From Bacteroidia bacterium (GTDB lineage: Bacteria; Bacteroidota; Bacteroidia; J057): DNA of 64,000 bases. Positions 41,036 to 50,133 of this stretch are shown in pieces. Below the pieces are notes generated by a model. It made no database searches, was not told where the DNA came from, and saw only the letters and a program-made list of their open reading frames with translations. The stretch is taken from the NCBI GenBank assembly GCA_030430205.1, contig JAUIGE010000009.1, positions 62,001-126,000 of the forward strand, in the 5' to 3' direction. Numbering within the stretch: position 1 is the stretch's first letter; every line of letters starts with the position of its first letter. The position numbers and the translations under genes are program-made.

Positions 41036-44000
41036 TTATTCCTCCTTCTTCCCCCGACTAAACATCTTCCCCAGGTTAAAACCAGTGACCAATTCTATGG
41101 CGCGATAGATCGCCGGCAAGCCTGCTGCTGCTGCAGTAATGAAGGCCGTTGAATTGCTCACGAGTTCTTCCTGTGTAATAAAGAGGAAACCCGCGAGGGT
41201 AAAGAGGATAATCATGATCGGGGTGCGTACCCTTCGCCATGTACTTTCCACATTGACTCTTTGCTCCATCTCCAGCGTATGCTCAGGCTTGGTAACGGTG
41301 AGGATATAGTTGCGAAAACTTCGGTTCATGACGCGGAGTTCTTCCCCATCATTGATGATTAAGCCCTTGCGTATCAATGTTTTAAGAGCCTGTATATTCC
41401 TTCCATTGACAAGCCCATCCTGGGCGAGGTCATAGAGAATGTATTGCTCTTCTTTGGAACTCGCCGTCCAGAGAATCTGGTAATAAAACTGTGCACGAAG
41501 CTCGATATCAAGGATGATGTCCTCTGGATCTATATCCCTTTTGCCCACATAAAGAACCTGCAATTCTGGATATAGATATCGGAGGAATGCGCCATGGCGG
41601 CACTCCTCCGCGAGAAGTGATTCGTGGATACCATTACCATAGGACAAAGGATCAGATTCGAATGGAAAATTAATCTTATAGAATCGACTGAGCGTCCTTG
41701 TCCAGCTTTCTAGTTCGTCTTCCAGGCGAAGTTTTTCATCGCCCTGAGCAACTCTGAGTTGCTGTTGGTACACCAGGATCAGATCAAAAGGATCAATAGA
41801 GGAAACCAGGAACACCTGCTTCCAATGATTCATTGCCAGGTGGATGATTTTCAATTTGAACTGGCATAATGCCATATCGCTGAGCTTGTGCTCAAAGTGA
41901 TTGAGGACTATAGGTAGATTCGATCTATCAGCTACTTTTTTCCCGCCGCCTGCCTCTGTTGTTTTCAAGTCCAGCTTTTCTTCTGTTTTTTCTACAAATT
42001 CCCAAAAAGACGCTTCATCATGAAAATCAGCAAAACTGACCCGCATGCGTCGCCCAAGGGTTTGTTTGTACTTGCTCCCCATAGCCCGGGGAGGGATAAT
42101 CATGAATACATTTTGCCCGGTCTGGTTGATGCTTTCTCTGACTTCTTCGTCAGAAGGGGATTTCATCTCCACTACGCTCTCAGCGAAAAGTCGCCTGATG
42201 GTGAAGTCAAGCAGCAGATAAATGAAGGCCAATAAGCCTACAAAAAGCAACCAGAATAGCACCCCTGCGGTGTGGCTGGGATTTGGCAAATCATAGTCAT
42301 GCAAGTGTGAGGTGAGCAGGGTACCATCATTGGAATTTTGATAGGTAAGGGTCTTTACCTTTCCCAAAGACGGGTTTTGGAGGAGCCCTTCCCCCTCCGT
42401 CCAATACCAACTGGTATCGGCATTGGCGGCCAGCCGAAGTTGGTTGGTGATTCGGACTTTTTCATCATATCGCGGTCGTATCCGCGAAAACAAGCTATCA
42501 TACAGGCTGTAAAAGCCATTGGAACGGGTGAGTTCTCCCGTCTCCAGGAAAGGATTAATCCATACACCGGACTCGTTGTTGCCGTTATGAATGGTGGCAT
42601 AATAGGATGGCGAATAAATGGATTGCAATTTAAGATGGTCCAATGCCCGGGTATCCATATTCAGCCCTAAATACAACTTATCAATCCATTGATTGTGTCT
42701 GGCAATGTCTTTGGATAATTGCACCTGGGTGTGCTTTATTTCCAGCTTGATCTCCCGGCTATAGGCGATGGAGTAGTATTTGATAGAGGGAAAAATACTG
42801 ATGATTCCCAGCCAACTTAACATGAATAAGCGATAACTTCTTCTGGGCGTCAGGACTTTCACGATCAGGCGAAAGGGCTTCCACAACAACTCAAGATAGC
42901 TTTCCGAATCTTCTTCATCTACCGGGCTCAGCCTGTAAATCATCATGGTAGCTCCGAGGCCAATGGCGATATGAATCAGTTGGAAAAAGAGGGTTTTCAG
43001 AAAATCCTCGGGAGCTAATGATGCCGTAATCAGGTTGAGGGCCAGCAATAGCACAACGGCAGAGGTCAGGAATCGATATTGATTTTGAACCCCCACTTGT
43101 TTTTCTACCGGAGAGGGATTGCGACTGAGGGAGAAATAGACCATCATAAAGGTATATATGTAGGCCAATCCAAACATATTGATAACCCCCAGGGCTTTTT
43201 GATCCGCGGAAAAAAGGTAGAGGACAATGAGGGTAATCACATTTGCAAGGAGCAAAACGCGGTAGGCAGTCGCATTGCCTTTGCGGGGCCGCAGCCAGCT
43301 GAAGAGGAAGTTTTCTCCTTTTAATCGCCGCCTTCTGGGGCTAAAAGCGATCATTTGGGCTACAATCGCCAGTCCAAACAAAAAGCTGATTATGATCAGT
43401 ACAAAGGTAAAAGTGATGACCTGCTCATGGGTATTTTCGTAAAAATCTTTTTCTTCAAAACTGACGATATACAGGGGGAGGCCCTCTATGGGTTCCATGA
43501 AAAAGTTATAGGGCTTGCCCTGATAATTGCCATCTATATAGAGGGAAGATCTGGCATAGATGGCTGCTTTCATGGGTTTGGCGGTACATTCTTCCAGAAA
43601 ATTTTCCTGGAGGTTTTTACTCTCGTCCGAGTGAAACCAGACGTCGCCATTTTCATCCATGATGCAAAACCCAAAACTATAAGGAACTACCGTTTCCACC
43701 ACCGAATAAAGCTTTGTAGCCAGAAAAATGATGCTTGCATCATCTTTTGCGCTTAGCTTGGATACAGCTGCAAGATTATCTCCGGTCGTCCGGGTAAGGA
43801 TGGATTCCAGCATAAACTCCCCTCCCGAAGGCAGCTTCCAGGATTCTCCATTCTTGAGCCGTTCGAGGTATTGCCTGCCAGAAATATCCACTTTTTCAGT
43901 AAGGCTTCGCCTCACAGTAAGTTCCTGTCCCAGCTTATCCTCCATATTTACCCAAAAAACATTGGCAAAGAAGGGGTAGTAATTGGGGTAAACCAGCGGA

Positions 44001-45457
44001 TGCGTAGGCTGATTGGTACGGGGATTAAAACTGGCCACTTCGGTATAATCTCCTTCAATAGAATCCGCCAAAGCATCATAGGCTTCCAGTTGGTCATAGA
44101 TCGTTTCCAACTCAGAGACAAAGGCATAAGAAATATCCTTTGACATATCTACCAATTGCGCTTTGCGCTCAATGGCATCTGGCCCATTAAAACGGTATAC
44201 ATCAAAGAGAAGCAGCACCAGAGCTGCCGAACCCAAAATGGCCGTTATCATAGACAAGACCACATCCGAAGTTCCTAATCTCTCATAATAGCTCAACAAC
44301 CTGAGTCTCAGGACTGGCAGCACCAGAAGTCCTATGAAAAGGATCAGGACCAAAATCAAAATCAGCAGGGTGGAAATGCGAAATTTTTCCCCATTGAAGC
44401 GCTCTACGCGCACCAGGCCACAGAGGATAATGGATTGATCTCCAAGCTCCATGGGCTGCAAATAGCAGTTGTACTTGGTCCCTACTATCTCAAGGGTGCG
44501 TAAGTTATTAGCCAAAAGGCCAAATATCTTATCGGTCAGGAGCAGGCTATCAGGCAGGGATTTTACCTGCATAGGGATTTCAGAAGTCTGAAAAATCACC
44601 TCTGCCTTTCGCCTGCCATCTTCACTGCCTTCTTCTAAAGAAAACAACAATAAATCATCATAGACATCTGTGCGAACAAGGCTCGCCATAAACTCTTTAA
44701 AGTTTTTGGTGAGATGAATTTCATAAGTGGGATCCCCTTTCTTGTTTTCAAGAGGAGTAGATTTATACCTAAGATGATGCGGAGAAGAGCCCTCACTTTT
44801 TATAAACCGCTTAGGTCTTCTTTCTCCATCAGAAGCTTTTGGCTTGATGGCTTTAATTTTGGCGGTCATCTTCAGCTCCTCGCTGAGTGATTTTTCAACC
44901 TGGTGAAAAGGGACCTTGCTCCCTTCTCCTTTGAGGCCCGCTACCTGAAAATACCCATCCCCTGCTTCAATCTGCTCTATGGATTTGATGGTGGGGCGGG
45001 GACTGGGGGGCGTAGGCAAAAATTGTTTATTATCCCTTGCCCAGGCGAGCAGGTATCGGTTCACATACTCCTGGGTATCAATGTTTTGTTGCAATACAGT
45101 AATATCCTGTCCCAAAGTATCCCGTACAAAGTTCTCGATGGAATCACGATACAGATACAGGTATTTGCTCAACTCTGCCTGATTACGGGAATCAGCCTGT
45201 TGGTTGTAATAATTTTTTACTTTTTCTTTAAAGCGCAATAAATCTCCGGGGAGGTTGTCCGCCACCCGCTTGAAGGTCTGGTCCTTTGCCTGAATATTAT
45301 GGTTGATTTGGGTAAGAATCCGAAAATTCCGTTCATGCAGCAAATCTTCGTTTTGTTGCACATAAATAAAATAATAGCCTCCCATGACCAGGGCAACAAT
45401 CGCAAGGGTGGAAAGACTGATAGTAAGGTTACGGCTATGTGAGTTGGATTTGGTCAT
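41036..45457 (-). CDS. large multi-domain membrane protein with Cache-like sensor region and degenerate NTPase-like module
   Basis: A 1473-residue membrane protein. A first helix (about 12-31) leads to an external region, then two helices (about 362-385, 402-420), a second external region (about 430-680) resembling a double Cache sensor, further helices (about 685-710, five in 740-900, one near 1060), a cytoplasmic part, and two C-terminal helices (about 1405-1460). The cytoplasmic part holds NVFMIIPPRAMGSKYKQ near 1116, which looks like a degenerate P-loop, VFLVSSIDPFDLI near 1215 in the position of a Walker B strand, and a winged-helix-like segment (TLIRKGLIINDGEELRVM) near 1350. No kinase, cyclase or HTH output is visible. 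The role is unknown; signal sensing with a non-catalytic STAND-like switch is an inference. Confidence 0.7.
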   Translation of the reverse strand: MTKSNSHSRNLTISLSTLAIVALVMGGYYFIYVQQNEDLLHERNFRILTQINHNIQAKDQTFKRVADNLPGDLLRFKEKVKNYYNQQADSRNQAELSKYLYLYRDSIENFVRDTLGQDITVLQQNIDTQEYVNRYLLAWARDNKQFLPTPPSPRPTIKSIEQIEAGDGYFQVAGLKGEGSKVPFHQVEKSLSEELKMTAKIKAIKPKASDGERRPKRFIKSEGSSPHHLRYKSTPLENKKGDPTYEIHLTKNFKEFMASLVRTDVYDDLLLFSLEEGSEDGRRKAEVIFQTSEIPMQVKSLPDSLLLTDKIFGLLANNLRTLEIVGTKYNCYLQPMELGDQSIILCGLVRVERFNGEKFRISTLLILILVLILFIGLLVLPVLRLRLLSYYERLGTSDVVLSMITAILGSAALVLLLFDVYRFNGPDAIERKAQLVDMSKDISYAFVSELETIYDQLEAYDALADSIEGDYTEVASFNPRTNQPTHPLVYPNYYPFFANVFWVNMEDKLGQELTVRRSLTEKVDISGRQYLERLKNGESWKLPSGGEFMLESILTRTTGDNLAAVSKLSAKDDASIIFLATKLYSVVETVVPYSFGFCIMDENGDVWFHSDESKNLQENFLEECTAKPMKAAIYARSSLYIDGNYQGKPYNFFMEPIEGLPLYIVSFEEKDFYENTHEQVITFTFVLIIISFLFGLAIVAQMIAFSPRRRRLKGENFLFSWLRPRKGNATAYRVLLLANVITLIVLYLFSADQKALGVINMFGLAYIYTFMMVYFSLSRNPSPVEKQVGVQNQYRFLTSAVVLLLALNLITASLAPEDFLKTLFFQLIHIAIGLGATMMIYRLSPVDEEDSESYLELLWKPFRLIVKVLTPRRSYRLFMLSWLGIISIFPSIKYYSIAYSREIKLEIKHTQVQLSKDIARHNQWIDKLYLGLNMDTRALDHLKLQSIYSPSYYATIHNGNNESGVWINPFLETGELTRSNGFYSLYDSLFSRIRPRYDEKVRITNQLRLAANADTSWYWTEGEGLLQNPSLGKVKTLTYQNSNDGTLLTSHLHDYDLPNPSHTAGVLFWLLFVGLLAFIYLLLDFTIRRLFAESVVEMKSPSDEEVRESINQTGQNVFMIIPPRAMGSKYKQTLGRRMRVSFADFHDEASFWEFVEKTEEKLDLKTTEAGGGKKVADRSNLPIVLNHFEHKLSDMALCQFKLKIIHLAMNHWKQVFLVSSIDPFDLILVYQQQLRVAQGDEKLRLEDELESWTRTLSRFYKINFPFESDPLSYGNGIHESLLAEECRHGAFLRYLYPELQVLYVGKRDIDPEDIILDIELRAQFYYQILWTASSKEEQYILYDLAQDGLVNGRNIQALKTLIRKGLIINDGEELRVMNRSFRNYILTVTKPEHTLEMEQRVNVESTWRRVRTPIMIILFTLAGFLFITQEELVSNSTAFITAAAAGLPAIYRAIELVTGFNLGKMFSRGKKEE

Positions 45458-45752
45458 AATACAGGATTAGCAGCGGTATGAGGCAACGACAGCAGGAGCT
45501 ACACGCTTATCAAATATACTATATTTCGTCAAATTGTCCGTTTCCGACCAACGGTTTTCATCACAAACAACACTTTATCTTTTTCCTTTGTGAGAAACGT
45601 TAGACACTGCTTTCTATTTGCAGGGTTTCTGCTTTTTGTGAGTCTGGGAGCCACACTCAACCGATTGAATATCCACTTTCAACTGCTGCAAGCCTCATCT
45701 ATAGGAGCGCTGCTTTTTGATGCAAAAGGGAGAATATTGGATCTGAGCGGCA
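45458..45752. other. 295-bp intergenic region without a convincing gene
   Basis: The region carries the promoter of the large minus-strand gene on its left part. An open frame on the plus strand begins with GTG at 45590 and encodes a hydrophobic N-terminus, but it runs 92 bases into the antisense of hutI and shows no family features. No structured RNA was recognised. Confidence 0.5.
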
Positions 45753-46988
45753 TCACACCTCCTTTCCCCGAATCACAACCCGGTCAATCAAATTGCTCGA
45801 AAAGCTATAAGGAATACGTGCCAGGGAAGCCAGAGGCTTGGTAATCAGCAGGTCTGCCTGCTTACCGACCTCCAGCGATCCGACAGTGTCGGACATGCGC
45901 AGCGCCCAGGCGCCGTTGAGGGTGGAAGCGACAAGCGCTTCTTCGGGCAGCATTTTCATTTTGGTACATGCCAAAGACATGACAAAAGACATGCTGCCTC
46001 CGGGCGATGAGCCCGGATTGTAGTCTGTCGCAAGGGCGACAGGCAGACCTGCCGCGATCATATCGCGGGCGGGGCCATAGTCGATCCCTAGAAAGTAAGG
46101 GACAGAAGGGAGCAGGCAGGGGACCGTATCTGAGCCCTGAAGGGCTGCTATCTCGGCATCGCCGGAGCGCTCCAGGTGGTCTACGGAGTAGGCTCCGCAT
46201 TTCACGCCGACCTGTACACCGCCGGAAAAGGCGAGTTCATTTGCATGAATTTTGCCGGGCAGGCCGTATTCCTGGCCCTTCCTGAGGATGTATTCCGTTT
46301 CTTCTACCGTGAAAAAGCCTTCGTCACAGAAGACATCTATGAAGTCGGCCAGGCCTTCCTCAACGATTTTGGGCAACATTTTGTCGCAGACCAGGTCGAT
46401 GTATCCTTTCCGGTTTCCCTTCCAGGAGGTCGGAATGGCGTGAGCGCCCAGGAAGGTCGTTTTGATGTTCAGCGGAACATGCTTTTTGAGTTCGTTTGCC
46501 ACGCGAAGGAGCTTCAGCTCACTCTCGTAGGTAAGGCCGTAGCCGCTTTTTATTTCGACTGTGGTGGTCCCCAATTTCAGGATTTCTTCTGCCCGCCCGA
46601 TGGTTTCTTCGAGCAATTGGCTTTCGGGTATCTCCTGCGCGGCCTTGGCCGAGTTGAGGATGCCACCGCCGCGGCGGGCGATCTCTTCATAGCTGATTCC
46701 CTGAATCCGATAGACATATTCCTGCTCCCGCGTTTTGGGAAAAACGAGGTGTGTGTGGCTATCGACAAAGCCGGGCATGACGATTCGCCCGGAGCAGTCA
46801 ATGCGCTGTGCCTGCGGCCATGCATCAGCCGAAAGGCTGTTCATGTGGCCCATGGCCGTGATGGTACCATTTTCTACGAGAAGATAGGCATCCTCAAGCA
46901 AGCTGGCATCCTGCATGCCCAGTCCTGATTTATATAATTCGCCTTCTGAGGCGACCTGGTAGAGTTGGCTTATGTTTGTTAGGAGCAT
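45753..46988 (-). CDS. hutI: imidazolonepropionase
   Basis: A 411-residue amidohydrolase that opens imidazolone propionate in histidine degradation. Signature parts are MPGFVDSHTHLVFP near 72-85 (metal-binding HTH), RIQGISYEEIARRGGGILNS near 93, KSGYGLTYESELKLLR near 148, FLGAHAIP near 178, IDVFCDEGFFTVEETE near 216, HANELAFSGGVQ near 251, and ATDYNPGSSPGGSMSFV near 321. The other hut genes are not in this window. A 7-bp array lies directly before the start codon. Confidence 0.96.
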   Translation of the reverse strand: MLLTNISQLYQVASEGELYKSGLGMQDASLLEDAYLLVENGTITAMGHMNSLSADAWPQAQRIDCSGRIVMPGFVDSHTHLVFPKTREQEYVYRIQGISYEEIARRGGGILNSAKAAQEIPESQLLEETIGRAEEILKLGTTTVEIKSGYGLTYESELKLLRVANELKKHVPLNIKTTFLGAHAIPTSWKGNRKGYIDLVCDKMLPKIVEEGLADFIDVFCDEGFFTVEETEYILRKGQEYGLPGKIHANELAFSGGVQVGVKCGAYSVDHLERSGDAEIAALQGSDTVPCLLPSVPYFLGIDYGPARDMIAAGLPVALATDYNPGSSPGGSMSFVMSLACTKMKMLPEEALVASTLNGAWALRMSDTVGSLEVGKQADLLITKPLASLARIPYSFSSNLIDRVVIRGKEV

Positions 46989-46990
46989 TG

Positions 46991-47046
46991 TTTCGGGTTT
47001 TGAGTTTCGGGTTTTGAGTTTTGAGTTTCGGGTTTCGGGTTTCGCA
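46991..47046. repeat. 7-bp tandem array between the MCE gene and hutI
   Basis: Eight heptamers, TTTCGGG or TTTTGAG in mixed order, read on the plus strand. On the minus strand the units are CCCGAAA and CTCAAAA, the same family as the array after the rhomboid gene (25566). The bases 47047-47070 between it and the MCE stop codon are octamer repeats like AATCTGCT. Confidence 0.85.
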
Positions 47047-47070
47047 TCTGCAAATCTGCTAATCTGCTAA

Positions 47071-48027
47071 TCAATTCTTCTTCTTCCTCTCAATCAGATA
47101 CACATCCACATCCAGGTACTTCTGGGGACGTTTTTTGACGGAGTCAACAAGGGCTTTGACAGATTGAATGGTGCCGTTCAAGTCGTTGTAAAGGCTGTCC
47201 TGGTTGATGAGCTTACCGATGGTGCCTTCGGTGCCCTGAAGATCGGCTACGATCCGATCTACGCCTTCGAGGGCGGTTTTGGCGCTGCTTGCAGCAGCGC
47301 GGAGATCGGCGCTGGAAGCGGCGAGCGTGTCCGTCAGGGTGGTGACGTTTTGCATCGTCTGCTTTACGTTTTCTCCATTATCTGCAAGTGTAGTCGACAA
47401 CTCTTTGATCTTAGGCATGGTTTCGGCCAATTCGCCGGTCACTTTATTGATGTTTGCCAGGGACTTGTCAATATTCAGAAGAATTCTTTCCAACTCATTT
47501 CTTGAAGAAATTGCCTTAAAACTAGAGTCCACAGAACCTGAAATGGATGAAATGTTTTTCATCAATTCTTTAAAATCCGCCAATAAGTCTCCAAACTTGC
47601 CTTCGGCTGTGGTTTCCAATTCATCAAACATGCCTTTCTCCATCCGGCCTTCGATAAATTCACCATCTTCCAATCCTTTGGAGGATATGCCTTTTACAAT
47701 CCTCATCGCCTTTCCCCCTACCCCAATCATATCCTTTGCAAAAATCTCAGTATAGGAATCAGAAGGAATAAACCAGTCCTGGTCCAACTTGATTTCTACC
47801 AAAACCACACTATCCTGGTATTCTGTGGCCATGACCTGTCCCACGGTTACCCCATTTAGCAAAATGGCATTTCCCTTAATGAGGCCTCCTACATTTTCAT
47901 ATTTTGCATATAAAGTCAAATCGCTCCCAAAAATCCGCTTGCCTTGCATATAGCTCACCCCAAAGACAATTGCCAGAATCGCGAGAACGGTGATGATTCC
48001 AAATTTTACCTCGTAGCTGATTTTCAT
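47071..48027 (-). CDS. MCE family protein (MlaD-like lipid transport)
   Basis: A 318-residue protein with one N-terminal membrane helix (about 8-25), then an MCE domain (about 38-115): YAKYENVGGLIKGNAILLNGVTVGQVMA and the FAKDMIGVGGKAMRI end. A long C-terminal region with many Ser, Leu and Asn is predicted to form coiled-coil helices (LLADFKELMKNISSISGS, LANINKVTGELAETMPK, ASSADLRAAASSAKTALE). Such proteins form hexameric rings that carry phospholipids between membranes. No Mla permease or ATPase gene is adjacent; the partners must be elsewhere. Confidence 0.9.
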   Translation of the reverse strand: MKISYEVKFGIITVLAILAIVFGVSYMQGKRIFGSDLTLYAKYENVGGLIKGNAILLNGVTVGQVMATEYQDSVVLVEIKLDQDWFIPSDSYTEIFAKDMIGVGGKAMRIVKGISSKGLEDGEFIEGRMEKGMFDELETTAEGKFGDLLADFKELMKNISSISGSVDSSFKAISSRNELERILLNIDKSLANINKVTGELAETMPKIKELSTTLADNGENVKQTMQNVTTLTDTLAASSADLRAAASSAKTALEGVDRIVADLQGTEGTIGKLINQDSLYNDLNGTIQSVKALVDSVKKRPQKYLDVDVYLIERKKKN

Positions 48028-48050
48028 AATGATATTTGAAAGTTCGTGGG

Positions 48051-48854
48051 TTAGGCGGTGAAGTTAGTATAAAAAGGGGGCAAGCGAAAATGCTCTTTCG
48101 CCTGTTTTCGCCCGATAAAGAGTATGCCGATATGGAATAAGTCCAGGCTCAAACTGACCTTCTCTTCCTGTATCAATTCGATCCAGGCTCTGCGCATGCC
48201 CTCAGACCAATAAATATCATCCAATATCATCAGGCTGCCTGCTGGCATAAAGGGCAGGATCATGCGCGCATATTGAAGCGTGGCTTCATATCTGTGGTTG
48301 CCATCCAGCAACACCCAATCCGGCTGATAAGCAGCCAGATCCAGTTGCGGAAGCAGCCCGGCGAAGTCGCCGACAAGCTGCTCCGGCTCATAGCCGAAGT
48401 GGCGAAAATGCTGCCGCGCTATGGCGGCGATTTCGGGGGCTCCTTCCAGCGTCAGGAAGCGCGCTTCCTGAGGCAAGGCCGCCAATTGGTATAGGCCGGA
48501 GAATCCCAGATGTGTCCCCAGTTCCAGGCAACGCCTGGGTTGTTGGAATTTTGCCAGGCGGAAAAGCAATTCTCCTTCTCTGCGCCGGCGCGCAGAGCGC
48601 CGGACAAGGTAGCCTAGCGGCTTGCAGCTTTGAGCGGCGGCTTTGCCGCCGAAGCCTGCGCCCAGGTCATCAAAGCAGATTTGCTGCTGAGAGCTGGAGA
48701 GGCTTTTGCGCAATTGCTCAAAAAGTAACCCCATCGGTGAAGACCGATGGGGCAGTATATTTGAAACGAGATGAAAGACAAATGGAGAATGGATACGGTG
48801 GATATTTTTGGCCCGAAGCCTGTGTCCCACATACCACAAAATCCGCTTTATCAT
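48051..48854 (-). CDS. class I SAM-dependent methyltransferase
   Basis: A 267-residue methyltransferase. The SAM motif is CLELGTHLGFSGLYQLAAL near 102-120, FLTLEGAPEIAAIARQHF near 128-145 is the strand with the acidic residue holding the ribose, and DWVLLDGNHRYEATLQYARM near 175 plus LMILDDIYWSEGMRRAW are typical of O-methyltransferases that act on small molecules. A first part (IHRIHSPFVFHLVSNIL) is typical of Bacteroidota relatives. The ATG at 48854 was chosen; the TTG at 48863 overlaps the upstream stop by four bases. The substrate is unknown. It follows the lipoprotein gene and is probably cotranscribed. Confidence 0.85.
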   Translation of the reverse strand: MIKRILWYVGHRLRAKNIHRIHSPFVFHLVSNILPHRSSPMGLLFEQLRKSLSSSQQQICFDDLGAGFGGKAAAQSCKPLGYLVRRSARRRREGELLFRLAKFQQPRRCLELGTHLGFSGLYQLAALPQEARFLTLEGAPEIAAIARQHFRHFGYEPEQLVGDFAGLLPQLDLAAYQPDWVLLDGNHRYEATLQYARMILPFMPAGSLMILDDIYWSEGMRRAWIELIQEEKVSLSLDLFHIGILFIGRKQAKEHFRLPPFYTNFTA

Positions 48855-48859
48855 TCCGA

Positions 48860-49774
48860 TCAATTCGTCACCTTAAAATCAAATTTGATAAAGCCGGTTG
48901 AAGGATTGGTGCTCACTTCAGTAGGTTTCATCACAGCAAATTGCTCTTTGGTGCCTTTTGCGAGACGAATAATCAGGTACTCACCGACTTTCGGCATTTT
49001 GATTTTGTCTGTGATAGGATTACCGGAATACCAGGCCTCCCTGATGGTGGTATAGGTACATGTTTCATAATTGAGCCGTGTAGGGTCAATCAGCACAAAG
49101 ACAGAATCTTTTCCTCTCAACGCATTGTTGGGGGAAATCAGGCTTTTGTCTTTCAAAGGTCCAGGCAGTTCATTAACGATTTTGATGTCTTTATCCAAAT
49201 CCACTGTAGGCGATGTGGCGGGATTATAGAAGTTGAAATCGTCCCTTCCATTGAATGCATTGGGGTGATCCATGCGGTTGTCTTTGTACTCACGTACAGG
49301 GAAGGGCTCTGGTGGACCAATGCGTGGCAGGACATCAATTTCAATCTTTGTTTCCGCAGAGGCACCTTTGGAATCAATGACATAAAAGGCAACCACTATT
49401 TTATAATAGGGTCTAACCAATTGGCCAGCGATGTCAAAGGGGACGGAATAAATGTAGTTTTTGACCAAAACCTCCCCACTAATCGCCTCATCTCTGCTGT
49501 AAGCATCTACGATGACAGGATTCCCGTCGGTATCGTAGAGGGATTCTGCAAGGCGGAAAATTTTGAGGGCCTCATTATCAGTGAGGCGGAAGGTGAGTTC
49601 GACAGGCTCGCCTACGCGGCGGGTAAAGTTTGCCCGGGAAGGAACTTCCAAAGCAATGCCCGGATTCAGGTCTTCAGGTATGGGACGCGTATCAATTTCT
49701 CTATCACAAGCGGAGAAAAAGAGCGTCAGAAGCAGGAAAAAAAAGAAAGCGGTAAACAGGTTGAACTTTTTCAT
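48860..49774 (-). CDS. lipoprotein of unknown function
   Basis: A 304-residue lipoprotein: signal MKKFNLFTAFFFFLLLTLFFSAC. The mature part starts with DREIDTRPIPEDLNPGIAL and has an Ig-like beta pattern (ELTFRLTDNEALKIFRLAE; VRPYYKIVVAFYVIDSKGASAETKIEIDV). A region rich in Asp, Asn and Pro follows, with the end VGEYLIIRLAKGTKEQFAV and STGFIKFDFKV. Relatives are widespread Bacteroidota outer-membrane lipoproteins with DUF4625-like strand patterns, but no family is assigned with confidence. It begins a minus-strand pair with the methyltransferase. Confidence 0.7.
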   Translation of the reverse strand: MKKFNLFTAFFFFLLLTLFFSACDREIDTRPIPEDLNPGIALEVPSRANFTRRVGEPVELTFRLTDNEALKIFRLAESLYDTDGNPVIVDAYSRDEAISGEVLVKNYIYSVPFDIAGQLVRPYYKIVVAFYVIDSKGASAETKIEIDVLPRIGPPEPFPVREYKDNRMDHPNAFNGRDDFNFYNPATSPTVDLDKDIKIVNELPGPLKDKSLISPNNALRGKDSVFVLIDPTRLNYETCTYTTIREAWYSGNPITDKIKMPKVGEYLIIRLAKGTKEQFAVMKPTEVSTNPSTGFIKFDFKVTN

Positions 49775-49881
49775 ATTGAAAAATAAACAAGATGTACTTC
49801 AAATAAATCACAAATTAAGCTCAGAACAAAAAAAAGTCCTACCTTTTGCCTGTCAATGGCTCATTTTATAGGTTAAATAGT

Positions 49882-50133
49882 ATGCAAATCTGTTTCGGGA
49901 GAATTTTAGTCCTGCTGGCATTCGGTTTATTTCTTTTTTCCTGCTCATCGGAGGTATCGGAAAAGGAAGGAGATCGCTCGATCATTCAGCAAAAACAATG
50001 GCAGGCGGATTCTCTGGAAGCCCAAAAACTACTACAGCAGCTGTATCCGGATTCTACAGCCACCGCGACGGACAGCCTGCCTACAGATAGCCTATCCGCC
50101 GATAGCCTGCGGGCAGACTCACTGCTCAGATAA
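49882..50133 (+). CDS. small lipoprotein with DSL repeats
   Basis: An 83-residue product with the lipoprotein signal FGRILVLLAFGLFLFSC. The rest is very polar, and the end consists of five-residue repeats TDSLP TDSLS ADSLR ADSLL, encoded by 15-bp near-repeats. The repeat end lies on the other strand over the last codons of the EGF-type lipoprotein gene (15-base overlap). Such Asp-Ser-Leu tails are seen in Bacteroidota linker or spacer proteins; the role is unknown. The start at 49882 gives the clean signal; an ATG at 49846 would add 12 residues. Confidence 0.65.
   Translation: MQICFGRILVLLAFGLFLFSCSSEVSEKEGDRSIIQQKQWQADSLEAQKLLQQLYPDSTATATDSLPTDSLSADSLRADSLLR

Noticed and set aside
45590-45844. 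Plus-strand 84-codon frame with a hydrophobic N-terminus next to hutI
   Set aside because: It needs a GTG start, runs 92 bases antisense into hutI and shows no family pattern; it is probably a chance frame.
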